Both the position numbers and the translations under genes were made by a program. Below, in pieces: positions 42,698 through 52,179 of a DNA stretch of 64,000 bases. Source of the stretch: Flavobacterium profundi (GTDB lineage Bacteria > Bacteroidota > Bacteroidia > Flavobacteriales > Flavobacteriaceae); NCBI RefSeq assembly GCF_006491645.1, contig NZ_VDCZ01000007.1, positions 1 through 64,000 on the forward strand. Reading direction: 5' to 3'. Numbering within the stretch: the stretch's first letter is position 1; each line of letters starts with the position of its first letter. The notes under the pieces were generated by a model, which worked only from the letters and a program-made list of their open reading frames with translations, did no database searches and was not told the origin of the DNA.

Positions 42698-45600
42698 ATG
42701 AGAAACAATTACTTGTTTTTATTGTTATTTACCACAATGGGTTTTACTCAATATAGCCCTTCCGCACCATGGAAAGTAGATAATGCTTTAGCCAAAAAAG
42801 AAAAGTTAACTCTAGAAGAAGAAGTTGCATTGTTTAATGAATATTGGACAACTAGAGATAAAAATGTGAAAGGTTCTGGTCACAAACCTTTTAAGAGATG
42901 GGAAAACTATTGGAAGAACCTTGTTAATGAGCAAGGATATATTATTTCTCCAACTCAATTTTATGAAGCTTGGCAGGAAAAAAATAACGCAAAAAAGAAC
43001 AGTACTGTAAATTCAAGATTTTCTTTGCCAGTAAGTAATTGGCAACCCGTAGGCCCTTTAACTCATACTAATACTGGTTCTTGGTCCTCAGGACAAGGGA
43101 GAGTAAATGTTGTTTATCAAGATCCAAATAATGCCAATACACTTTATATTGGGGCTCCAGCTGGTGGTATATGGAAATCTACGGATGCAGGAGTAAATTG
43201 GACGCCATTATCGGATTATTTACCTCAAATTGGTGTTTCAGGAATCGTGGTAGATCATACAAATTCTAACGTAATTTATATTGCCACTGGGGATAATGAT
43301 AATGGTGATTCATATTCAGTAGGTGTTTTAAAATCAACAGACGGCGGTACTACATGGAATACGACTGGTTTAACTTTTACAACTACAAATAGAACTGCGG
43401 GTGATATTATCATGCATCCTACAGACAATTCAATTTTATTTTGTGCAGCAAGTAATGCATTGTATAAAACAACAGACGGAGGAACCACTTGGAATATTGT
43501 AAGACTTGGAAATTTTGCAAAAGGATCTGTACGTTTCAAGCCGAATGATCCAAGTGTAGTGTATGCTGTTACAAATACTTCATTTTATAAGTCTACAAAT
43601 ACAGGAAGTACATTCACTCAAGTTACAAGTGGTTTACCTGCTTCATCTAGTCGTTTAAGACTTGATGTAACTCCTGCAAATCCAAATTATGTTTATATTT
43701 TGAGTCATTCTTTTAATGAACCTGCAAATAATGGTTTTCAAGGCGTATATAGATCTGTGAATAGTGGTGATGCTTTTACTTTAAGAAATAATACTACAAA
43801 TGTATTAGAATCTAACCAAGCCAATTATGATTTAGCTCTAGCAGTATCAGATACGAATGCGGAAGAAGTTTATACGGGTTGTTTAAATATTTGGAAATCT
43901 ACTAATGGAGGAACAAATTTTACTAAATTAAATAATTGGAGTTCCCCTACGGCAGCGGCTTACACTCATGCAGATATTCATTTTTTAAAATTTTATAATG
44001 GCAATTTCTTCTGCGGAAGTGATGGAGGAGTTTATAAATCAACTAATAGTGGAACCAATTTTACAGATTTAACTGCAACCGCACAAATTAGTCAATTTTA
44101 CCGAATTGCGGTTTCAAAACAATCTTCTGCTAATATGGTAGGAGGTCTTCAAGATAATGGAGGACATGCGTACAGTTCAGGTGGATGGAAAAATTATTAT
44201 GGTGCTGATGGGATGGATACTGCTGTAAATTCTAATGATCCTAATGCTTATTACGGCTTCATTCAATATGGAGGAACCTTATATTTATCCAATAATGCAG
44301 GAAATAGCAGAACAGGAAGCGTGAGTGCACCTGCAGCAGAAACTGGAACAAATGATGATGGTGGAAATTGGATTACACCTTTACGAGCAAATAATTCTGG
44401 AGAACTATTTTCTGGTTATGAAAGATTATATCGATTGAATGGAAGTAGTTGGGTGCAACAAAGTGTAGGTACAATTGGATCTGGAAATATTGAAAATATT
44501 GAAGTATCACCTGTAAATGATGATATCATGTATGTATCGAATGGAGCATCTTTATTTTTAAGTACAAATAGAGGAATTAATTTTAATGCTGTATATTCTG
44601 CTTCTTCGTCAATTACATCTATAGAATGTCATAGTAGTAATTCCAATATTGTATACATTACCACTTCAGGCGCATCAGGTGGAGTTTTTGTTTCGACAGA
44701 TACAGGATTAAATTTTAATGATATTACTTCGGGTATTCCAAATATTGGTAAAAATGTAATTGTACATCAAAGTCAAAATACAGATAATCCTTTATATGTA
44801 GGGACTAGTTTAGGGGTTTATTATAAAGATGATACGATGTCTTCTTGGGAACCTTTCGACACCAATTTACCAAATGTATCGGTAACTGATTTAGAAATTA
44901 ATATAAATGATGCTAAATTGATAGCCGCTACCTATGGAAGAGGTATTTGGCAAACAGATATTCCTGTTCAGGTACCTAATGATGATGTTAAATTAGTACA
45001 AATTCAAAACCCAGTTACAGGCATTAATTGTGGTAATAATGTTAATCCAGAAATAGAAATCCAAAATAATGGATTAAATCCTATTACTTCTGTCACCTTT
45101 GATTATACTATAGATAGCACTCCATATACCTATACATGGAATGGTAATTTAGCTTCATCAGCAACTACAGTTGTAGCATTACCATCAGTAACAATAGCAA
45201 GAGGAACACATGTTCTTTCGGTGTCTTCTTCAACAACAAATGATGCTTTTCCGGATAATAACAATGGAGAAAAAAGTTTTATAATAAATGATTCTGGTAC
45301 CATTGGAGTAGTTAACACCTTTACTAATGCTTCGGATGAATTAATATCCTATAATGAAGGAAGTGCAGGTTCACAATGGGTTAGAGTAATTAGATCCGAC
45401 GGTAGTACAATGGATAGTGCTGGAAATTCGGTGTATTCTACAAGTGCTTCTGGAAATTACCCAGATAATACAAAAGCATACTTAGTATCTCAATGTTACG
45501 ACTTAAGTTCTGTTTCAAATCCTGAAATTAGATTTTCTTTAAAATATGATTTAGAAGAAAATTGGGATATTGTTTACGTAGAATATTCAACAGACTTTGG

Positions 45601-46126
45601 AGGCAATTGGAATGTTTTAGGAACTAGTGGACCAAATTGGTACAATAGTAATAGAACGAATGCAACTTCTGGTACTGCAAACGATTGTCAAAATTGCCCT
45701 GGTGCGCAATGGACAGGTTTAAATACAACAAACACGTCTTATTTTTATCCATTAACTGCACTAAATACTGAAACACATGTTATTTTTAGAATTGTTTTTC
45801 ATTCGGATCAATCCGTAAATAATCCAGGAGCAAATGTTGATAATTTTGTTATAAATGGGGTTGTTTTATCTTCTGAAACTTTTGCACTAGAATCTATAGC
45901 TGTATACCCAAATCCATCTAATGGATTATATACTGTCAGCACTAAGAATCAACAAATTGAGGCTATAGAAGTATATGATATCAGTGGTAAGAATATTTTG
46001 AATCAAAACAACTTTAAATCTTCAAACGAAATCATGTTAGATTTAACTCACGCTTCAAATGGTATTTATTTTATGAAGATAAGTACTGATGTAGGTTCCA
46101 TTACGAAAAGAATCATAAAAAAATAA
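42698..46126 (+). CDS. T9SS-secreted BNR/sortilin-like beta-propeller protein
   Basis: About 1142 residues. A signal peptide (RNNYLFLLLFTTMGFTQ) is followed by a large region of BNR/VPS10-type propeller repeats (about 120-750). Each has the Asp-box pattern, such as KSTDAGVNWTPL, KSTDGGTTWNTT, KTTDGGTTWNIV and KSTNSGTNF. Next comes a CARDB-like beta domain with a MAM-like region (about 765-1060) shared with the downstream peptidase. A type A sorting domain starting VYPNPSNGLY closes it. It should be exported and attached or released by T9SS, possibly binding or cleaving polymers. The start is ATG 42698. A perfect 32-bp palindromic terminator follows. Confidence 0.9.
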   Translation: MRNNYLFLLLFTTMGFTQYSPSAPWKVDNALAKKEKLTLEEEVALFNEYWTTRDKNVKGSGHKPFKRWENYWKNLVNEQGYIISPTQFYEAWQEKNNAKKNSTVNSRFSLPVSNWQPVGPLTHTNTGSWSSGQGRVNVVYQDPNNANTLYIGAPAGGIWKSTDAGVNWTPLSDYLPQIGVSGIVVDHTNSNVIYIATGDNDNGDSYSVGVLKSTDGGTTWNTTGLTFTTTNRTAGDIIMHPTDNSILFCAASNALYKTTDGGTTWNIVRLGNFAKGSVRFKPNDPSVVYAVTNTSFYKSTNTGSTFTQVTSGLPASSSRLRLDVTPANPNYVYILSHSFNEPANNGFQGVYRSVNSGDAFTLRNNTTNVLESNQANYDLALAVSDTNAEEVYTGCLNIWKSTNGGTNFTKLNNWSSPTAAAYTHADIHFLKFYNGNFFCGSDGGVYKSTNSGTNFTDLTATAQISQFYRIAVSKQSSANMVGGLQDNGGHAYSSGGWKNYYGADGMDTAVNSNDPNAYYGFIQYGGTLYLSNNAGNSRTGSVSAPAAETGTNDDGGNWITPLRANNSGELFSGYERLYRLNGSSWVQQSVGTIGSGNIENIEVSPVNDDIMYVSNGASLFLSTNRGINFNAVYSASSSITSIECHSSNSNIVYITTSGASGGVFVSTDTGLNFNDITSGIPNIGKNVIVHQSQNTDNPLYVGTSLGVYYKDDTMSSWEPFDTNLPNVSVTDLEININDAKLIAATYGRGIWQTDIPVQVPNDDVKLVQIQNPVTGINCGNNVNPEIEIQNNGLNPITSVTFDYTIDSTPYTYTWNGNLASSATTVVALPSVTIARGTHVLSVSSSTTNDAFPDNNNGEKSFIINDSGTIGVVNTFTNASDELISYNEGSAGSQWVRVIRSDGSTMDSAGNSVYSTSASGNYPDNTKAYLVSQCYDLSSVSNPEIRFSLKYDLEENWDIVYVEYSTDFGGNWNVLGTSGPNWYNSNRTNATSGTANDCQNCPGAQWTGLNTTNTSYFYPLTALNTETHVIFRIVFHSDQSVNNPGANVDNFVINGVVLSSETFALESIAVYPNPSNGLYTVSTKNQQIEAIEVYDISGKNILNQNNFKSSNEIMLDLTHASNGIYFMKISTDVGSITKRIIKK

Positions 46127-46137
46127 AATTCTAAATA

Positions 46138-46169
46138 AAAGAAGTTGGTTTAATTAAACCAACTTCTTT
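46138..46169 (+). terminator. palindromic terminator between the two T9SS genes
   Basis: A perfect 32-bp palindrome (16-bp halves, AAAGAAGTTGGTTTAA and complement) followed by TTTGTTTT. It starts 11 bases after the BNR gene stop and ends 19 bases before the next ATG, leaving no room for a normal promoter after it. Confidence 0.75.
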
Positions 46170-46188
46170 GTTTTAAAGAAACTCAATA

Positions 46189-49035
46189 ATGAAAAATCAA
46201 ATTCTTCTACTGCAACTATTATTTATATCATTTGTTTTTTCCCAAAAAAAAATAGAAAAGCAAACCCCTCACTCTAGTTTATTTTTTGCTTCAAAATCGT
46301 TTTCTGAAAAAGAAGCTTTGAATCAATTTTCTAAAGCATACCATTTAAATGAGGATTATAGCTATCAATCTCTTTATGAAAATACAGATAGAAAAGGACA
46401 AAAGCATCATAAATTTCAACAGTTTTATAAAGGAATCAAAATCGAATTTGGAACGGCTATTACCCATTCAATTGAAGGAAAAGTAACTCATGTGAATGGT
46501 GAATTATATGATGTAAGCGCTATTCCATTAAATCCTAGTATTAATTCTGAAGAAGGATTGAATAAGGCTTTAGCCAATATAAATGCAACTAGTTATTTGT
46601 GGGAAAATGAGGACGAAGCGCATCTCATGAATTATAACAAACCAAAAGGAACACTTGTTTATTTCCCAAATCAGAAGACAAATACGATTCATTTAGCCTA
46701 TAAGTATGATATTTACACTACGCAACCAATATCTCGACAAGAGGTGTATGTAGATGCACACACTGGAAACCTTTTGTTTTCTAATCAAATTATTAAACAT
46801 GTTACTGCTAAAAACACTGATAAAGCCTTTCAGCCAAAAATTGAAATTGAAACCAAACCTAGTTTTGTTTTAGGTACTGCAGCAACACGATATAGTGGTA
46901 CTCGAAGCATTGAAACCACATTTGATGCAGCTAATTCGAATTACATTTTAAGAGATCAAACGAGAGGATTAGGCATTTTCACCTTCAATTGCCAAAATTC
47001 AAACAGTTTCCAAAATATTGATTTTACGGATAATGATAATAATTGGACCGATGCAGAATATAACAATGCAGCAAAAGATAATGGCGCTTTGGATGCACAC
47101 TGGGGTGCTGAAAGAACGTATGACTTCTGGTCAGAGGTTTTTGGTAGAAATAGTTATGATGATAATGGCGGAATAATTAGAAGTTATGTTCACTTTGGTA
47201 CTAACTATAATAATGCAGGATGGAATGGTTTTGCAATGAGTTATGGAGACGGGAGTAGTTTTGATATCTTAACCTCTATCGATGTATGTGGTCATGAAAT
47301 TGGCCATGCGGTTTGTACTTATACAGCAAATTTGGTTTACCAAAATGAATCAGGAGCAATGAATGAAGGATTTTCAGATATTTGGGGAGCCTGTATTGAA
47401 CACTATGGACGAACTGGAAACCTTTCAAACCCTATATCTAATAATGTTTGGCTTATAGGAGAAGACCTTACCAATACAGGTTTAAGATCCATGCAGAATC
47501 CCAATTCAAATGGTGACCCAGATACTTATTTAGGGACGTATTGGTATTCTGGAACTGCTGATAATGGAGGAGTGCATACCAATTCTGGAGTTTTAAATCA
47601 TTGGTTTTATATCTTAACCGTTGGAGAAACAGGAACCAATAATGCTCCATCTCCAGATTCGTATTCCGTTACTGGGATTGGGATGGAAAAGGCATCAGAA
47701 ATAGCCTATTTAGCAGAAAGAGATTATTTAACTCCTAATGCTACTTATGAAGAGGCAAGAACAGCAACTATAGCGTTAGCCAATCATTTATATTGTGCGA
47801 ATAGTCCAGAAGCTATTGCTGTTACCAATGCTTGGTATGCTGTGAATGTAGGAGAAGCTTATGTTGCTGCTGCTGATGATATTGCTCTACAAGCTATTGA
47901 TAACTCGAATACTATTTTATGTACTTCTTCTTCAGTGGTAACTGATTTATTAATTAAAAATCAAGGCTTAAATGTGATCTCTACTGCTACAATTTCTTAC
48001 ACTATTGATGGATCTAATTTAGTTACCGAAACTTGGAATGGTAATTTAGCACCTTGTGAGGAAATTAGTTATCCTATAACTATTAATGGATTAAACAGAG
48101 GAGCTCATTTATTGAATGTAACAACTTCCATTTTAAATGACGGAAGGCCAGAAAATAATACTAAAGAAACATTATTAATGGTTAATGATGAAGGAACAGT
48201 GGGACTTATCAATACCTTTAGTAATAGTTCGGATGAATTAATTGCTTATAACGAAGGTGAAGCTAGCTCCTTGTGGGTTAGAGGTATTCATACCGATAGT
48301 CCTACAAATGCAATGGACAGTAACGGAAATACCGTATATACCACAAATCTTTCAGGTAATTACCCTGACGAAACTAAAGCGTATTTAATTTCTCAGTGTT
48401 ATAACTTATCTTCTATTTCAAATCCAGAAATTAGTTTCAATATGAAATATGATTTAGAGAATAATTGGGATATTGTCTATGTGGAGTATTCTACAAATTT
48501 TGGAGCCAACTGGCAAGTATTAGGATTTAATGATATGGCCAATTGGACCAATTGGTATACGAGTGATCACACACAACTTACAAATGGAAATGATTGTTTT
48601 AATTGTCCAGGAGCTCAATGGACTGGAACCAATACAACCCTAACCAATTATTCATATCCATTAAATGCACTGAACAATGAAACCCATATAATTTTTAGAA
48701 TCGTTTTTCATTCTGATCAAGCCGTGAACGAATTAGGAGTTAATATTGATGATTTTGTGGTTAATGGAACCTTAGCAACGAACAGTTTTAACAGTGATGT
48801 AGTTATGGTTTACCCAAATCCTTCACAAGGAATTTATACCTTATCTTTAAGAAATGTTGAACCCGTTTCAATTACCATTTATGATGTAAGTGGTAAGACA
48901 ATTTCAACAATTCAGGAGATAAAAACAATAGATAACAAAGCAACTTTAGATTTATCTAAAGCTTCAAAAGGGATTTATTTTTTAGTTATTCAAACACAAG
49001 AAGGAATAGTTTCTAAAAGAATTGTTAAAGAATAG
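46189..49035 (+). CDS. T9SS-secreted M4 (thermolysin-family) metallopeptidase
   Basis: 948 residues. Signal peptide (ending near VFSQK, 19), then an FTP/PepSY-type propeptide (about 30-215). The M4 catalytic domain follows (about 230-560) with the zinc motif HEIGH (H369, E370, H373), third ligand Glu in MNEGFSDIWG (E393) and active-site His likely in GGVHTNSGVLNHW. Next is a CARDB-like and MAM-like module nearly the same as that of the preceding gene (about 565-860), and a type A sorting domain from VYPNPSQGIY. A secreted protease activated by removal of the propeptide. Confidence 0.95.
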   Translation: MKNQILLLQLLFISFVFSQKKIEKQTPHSSLFFASKSFSEKEALNQFSKAYHLNEDYSYQSLYENTDRKGQKHHKFQQFYKGIKIEFGTAITHSIEGKVTHVNGELYDVSAIPLNPSINSEEGLNKALANINATSYLWENEDEAHLMNYNKPKGTLVYFPNQKTNTIHLAYKYDIYTTQPISRQEVYVDAHTGNLLFSNQIIKHVTAKNTDKAFQPKIEIETKPSFVLGTAATRYSGTRSIETTFDAANSNYILRDQTRGLGIFTFNCQNSNSFQNIDFTDNDNNWTDAEYNNAAKDNGALDAHWGAERTYDFWSEVFGRNSYDDNGGIIRSYVHFGTNYNNAGWNGFAMSYGDGSSFDILTSIDVCGHEIGHAVCTYTANLVYQNESGAMNEGFSDIWGACIEHYGRTGNLSNPISNNVWLIGEDLTNTGLRSMQNPNSNGDPDTYLGTYWYSGTADNGGVHTNSGVLNHWFYILTVGETGTNNAPSPDSYSVTGIGMEKASEIAYLAERDYLTPNATYEEARTATIALANHLYCANSPEAIAVTNAWYAVNVGEAYVAAADDIALQAIDNSNTILCTSSSVVTDLLIKNQGLNVISTATISYTIDGSNLVTETWNGNLAPCEEISYPITINGLNRGAHLLNVTTSILNDGRPENNTKETLLMVNDEGTVGLINTFSNSSDELIAYNEGEASSLWVRGIHTDSPTNAMDSNGNTVYTTNLSGNYPDETKAYLISQCYNLSSISNPEISFNMKYDLENNWDIVYVEYSTNFGANWQVLGFNDMANWTNWYTSDHTQLTNGNDCFNCPGAQWTGTNTTLTNYSYPLNALNNETHIIFRIVFHSDQAVNELGVNIDDFVVNGTLATNSFNSDVVMVYPNPSQGIYTLSLRNVEPVSITIYDVSGKTISTIQEIKTIDNKATLDLSKASKGIYFLVIQTQEGIVSKRIVKE

Positions 49036-49066
49036 TCACATTTTTTTAAGGCTCTAGCAAATAAGG

Positions 49067-49074
49067 TATATTTG
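49067..49074 (+). promoter_or_regulatory. candidate -7 element for the M13 peptidase
   Basis: TATATTTG, a perfect TAnnTTTG, 32 bases before the ATG at 49107. A poly-T stretch but no clear TTG lies in the -33 region. Confidence 0.45.
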
Positions 49075-49106
49075 TCTGACAACTAGACTTTAAAAACCCA
49101 AGTAAA

Positions 49107-51185
49107 ATGAGAAATTATATTTTTAAAGGAAGTGTAGGCTTCCTTTTTTTGATTTCGATTCTTAATTCCTGTAAATCAGGAGATAGCAGTGCAAAAAGTA
49201 CAAGTAAGAATCAAGCTGTTGGTATTAATACCAATTTAATGGACAAATCAGTTGATCCTGCCGACGATTTTTTCCGATATGTGAATGGAAAATGGCTAGA
49301 TAACACTGAAATTCCAGCCGATAGAACGCGATGGGGTAGTTTTGATGAACTACGTAAAAAAACAGATGAAGATGTAATGTTAATCATAAAAGAAGCTTTG
49401 AATGATAAATCTATCGATTCAAAATCAGATCAAGGAAAAGCATTAAGTCTTTATAAGTCAATTTTAGATACGGTTACTAGAAACAAACAAGGGATTAGTC
49501 CTTTACAGCCGTTTCTTAATAGAATAAATCAAGTAAAGAATGCCGATGAAGTTGTTGCATTGGTAACAGAAATGGAACCACAAGCTGGTATCGGTTTTTT
49601 TGGAAGTTATATCGGTACAGATGCTAAAAATAGTACACGAAATGTAGTGTATATTGGTACCGGTAGTTTAGGTTTGCCGGATCGTGATTATTATGTTTCT
49701 GATGCTCCTGACAATAAAGAAAAAAGAGAAAAATACGAACAACATGTAGCTAAAATGCTTCAATTTATAGGGGATGATGAAGCAACTGCAAAAGCAAATG
49801 CCGCTAAAATTTTAGCGTTGGAAACTAAAATGTCTGAAGCTACTTTTGATCGTGTTGAAAGAAGAGATAGAAGAAAAAGCTATAATCCCATGACTGTAGC
49901 TGATTTAGAAAAGATTACGCCTACAGTACAATGGGAAAACTATTTACAAGGAGTTGGAATTGGTAAAATAGATTCTTTAATCGTTTCTCAACCAAAATAT
50001 ATGGAACGTTTAGAAACTATTTTTAAAGAGAACGATTTGGAAGCTTGGAAAGCCTACATGAAATGGACTTTACTAAGAGGTGCTTCGGATGAGTTAACCA
50101 CAGCAATAGAAGATGCAAATTTTGAATTTTATGGTAAAACCCTAACAGGAGCTGTTAAACAAAGACCAGCTGATGAAAGAGCGCTTCAAGTAGTTAATAG
50201 AAGATTAGGAGAAGCTATCGGAAAATTATATGTGGCTAAAAAATTCCCACCAGAGGCAAAAGCGAAAGCACAAGCCATGATTGCAAATGTTTTTAAAGCT
50301 TTTGAAAACAGAATTGACAATTTACCTTGGATGACCAAAGAAACCAAAGAAAATGCTAAATTGAAATTAAAGAAATCAAGAGTAAAAATTGGTTATCCAG
50401 ATGTATGGGAAGATTATTCTAAACTGACTATCACGGATCCAAAAGATGGAGGTACTTATTTCCAAAATTCAAGACAGTATGCGTTATGGAGACATCAAGA
50501 TAATTTAGATAAATTAGGAAAACCAGTTGATAAAGAAGAATGGGGAATGTCACCACAAACGGTAAATGCGTACTTTAATCCTTCTTACAATGAAATTGTT
50601 TTCCCAGCAGCTATTTTACAGCCTCCTTTTTATGATTATAGAGCAGATGAGGCGGTAAACTATGGAGGAATTGGTGCTGTAATCGGTCATGAAATTTCTC
50701 ATGGATTTGATGATTCAGGATCTAGATATAACGCAGATGGAAATTTAATCAATTGGTGGAGCGATGAAGATTTAACACAATTTACTTCTTTAGGGTCAGC
50801 TTTAGCAGATCAATATTCTGCTTTGCAACCTTTACCAGGTATCTATGTAGATGGTAAATTTACTTTAGGAGAAAACATTGGCGATTTAGGAGGTGTAAAT
50901 GCAGCGTATGATGGTTTACAAATCTATTTAAAAGAAAACGGTAATCCAGGATTAATAGATGGTTTTACACCAGAACAACGTTTCTTTATTTCTTGGGCAA
51001 CCATTTGGAGAAGTAAAATGAGAGATGAAGCCATTAAAAACCAAGTGAAAACAGATCCACATTCTCCAGGAATGTATCGAGCTTACGTGCCGTTACAAAA
51101 TGTAGATGCTTTCTATCAAGCATTTGATGTAGAAGCAGGTGATGGCATGTATGTAGCTCCAGAAAAACGAGTTAAAATCTGGTAA
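49107..51185 (+). CDS. M13-family metallopeptidase lipoprotein (PepO-like)
   Basis: A zinc oligopeptidase of the neprilysin type at the periplasmic or surface face of a membrane. 692 residues with a lipoprotein signal (LISILNSC, Cys about 22). After the signal come the typical LMDKSVDPADDFFRYVNGKWL and the helical PEPD_N domain. The catalytic part has NAYFNPSYNEIVFPAAILQP, the zinc motif HEISH (near 529) within GHEISHGFDDSG, and ENIGDLGG with the third ligand Glu. The C-terminal YVAPEKRVKIW is the usual family end. It has its own promoter and terminator. Confidence 0.96.
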   Translation: MRNYIFKGSVGFLFLISILNSCKSGDSSAKSTSKNQAVGINTNLMDKSVDPADDFFRYVNGKWLDNTEIPADRTRWGSFDELRKKTDEDVMLIIKEALNDKSIDSKSDQGKALSLYKSILDTVTRNKQGISPLQPFLNRINQVKNADEVVALVTEMEPQAGIGFFGSYIGTDAKNSTRNVVYIGTGSLGLPDRDYYVSDAPDNKEKREKYEQHVAKMLQFIGDDEATAKANAAKILALETKMSEATFDRVERRDRRKSYNPMTVADLEKITPTVQWENYLQGVGIGKIDSLIVSQPKYMERLETIFKENDLEAWKAYMKWTLLRGASDELTTAIEDANFEFYGKTLTGAVKQRPADERALQVVNRRLGEAIGKLYVAKKFPPEAKAKAQAMIANVFKAFENRIDNLPWMTKETKENAKLKLKKSRVKIGYPDVWEDYSKLTITDPKDGGTYFQNSRQYALWRHQDNLDKLGKPVDKEEWGMSPQTVNAYFNPSYNEIVFPAAILQPPFYDYRADEAVNYGGIGAVIGHEISHGFDDSGSRYNADGNLINWWSDEDLTQFTSLGSALADQYSALQPLPGIYVDGKFTLGENIGDLGGVNAAYDGLQIYLKENGNPGLIDGFTPEQRFFISWATIWRSKMRDEAIKNQVKTDPHSPGMYRAYVPLQNVDAFYQAFDVEAGDGMYVAPEKRVKIW

Positions 51186-51220
51186 ATAGATTTGGTTTAG
51201 TTACAATTCAAAAATTATAG

Positions 51221-51248
51221 AACACTCAAATACTTTTATTTGAGTGTT
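51221..51248 (+). terminator. M13 peptidase terminator
   Basis: 12-bp perfect arms (AACACTCAAATA and complement) with a 4-nt loop, followed by a T run. It lies 35 bases past the stop and 3 bases from the convergent EamA stop, so it may serve both directions. Confidence 0.85.
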
Positions 51249-51251
51249 TTT

Positions 51252-52175
51252 TTATGGTTTTTTGATTGCTTTATTTACCAAAAATAAACCAGTAAGCGTT
51301 ACCAAGCCTCCAATGGCAATTGAAACGGTTAAAGGTTCGTTGAATAAAATATAGCCAAAAAACAAAGCCACCATAGGATTAATATAGGCATACAAACTAC
51401 TTACTTCTTTAGGTAAGTGTTCTAAAGCATAAATAAAAGCAATAAATGTTAGAACGGATCCAAAGACTACTAAATAAGCAATCGACCACCAAGAAACAGC
51501 AGGTATTTCACTTAAAGGAACCGTTTCTCCTGTCGATTGAATTACTCCAAAAATAGCCACACATGAAATTAGCATTTGTAAGCCTAAACTAAAATAAGGG
51601 TTGAAATTCGTTCTATTTTCTCTAATATAGATGGAAGATAGAGCCCAAGTAAATGTTGCAATAACAGAAAGAATAATTCCAAAACGAAATTCAGGGTTTA
51701 GAAAATCGTTCAGATAATCATAAAATATTACACAAATTCCAAAAAAACAGATAATCAACCCTAAAACAGCTTTCCATGAAACTTTTTCTCCTCTAAAAAA
51801 GCTAATAATTACAATCCATAGCGGAAATATGGAACCAATAATAGCACCCAATCCACTAGAAATATATTTCACACCCCAAGTGCTTAAGCCGTTACTCAAC
51901 ATGAAATTTAATATACTTAATACTAAAATATTACGCCATTGTCTTTGTGTAGGCCAAGGTGCTTTTTTTATAAGAAAATAAGTTAAGTAGATAATGCCAC
52001 CAAAAAATTGACGTAATACAACCAACTGCATGGCGGGCATATGTTTTACCCCTTCTTTAGAAGCAATCCATGTGGTTCCCCAAAAAAAACTAATCCAACA
52101 CAATGCAAGAAAAGGCAACCCAATTGCCTTTTTTTTCTGCTTGATATATTCGTGAAAAACACTAAAATAGGCCAT
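51252..52175 (-). CDS. EamA/DMT-superfamily transporter
   Basis: 307 residues with ten membrane helices in two EamA repeats (about 15-150 and 165-300). Landmarks are FLALCWISFFWGTTWIASKEGV in helix 1, VVLRQFFGGI and the second-repeat end YAYINPMVALFFGYILFNEPL. Members export metabolites such as amino acids or nucleotide sugars across the inner membrane; the substrate is not readable. It starts 4 bases downstream of the NAD(P)-binding protein gene and is likely the last gene of a leftward unit. Confidence 0.9.
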   Translation of the reverse strand: MAYFSVFHEYIKQKKKAIGLPFLALCWISFFWGTTWIASKEGVKHMPAMQLVVLRQFFGGIIYLTYFLIKKAPWPTQRQWRNILVLSILNFMLSNGLSTWGVKYISSGLGAIIGSIFPLWIVIISFFRGEKVSWKAVLGLIICFFGICVIFYDYLNDFLNPEFRFGIILSVIATFTWALSSIYIRENRTNFNPYFSLGLQMLISCVAIFGVIQSTGETVPLSEIPAVSWWSIAYLVVFGSVLTFIAFIYALEHLPKEVSSLYAYINPMVALFFGYILFNEPLTVSIAIGGLVTLTGLFLVNKAIKKP

Positions 52176-52179
52176 TTAT

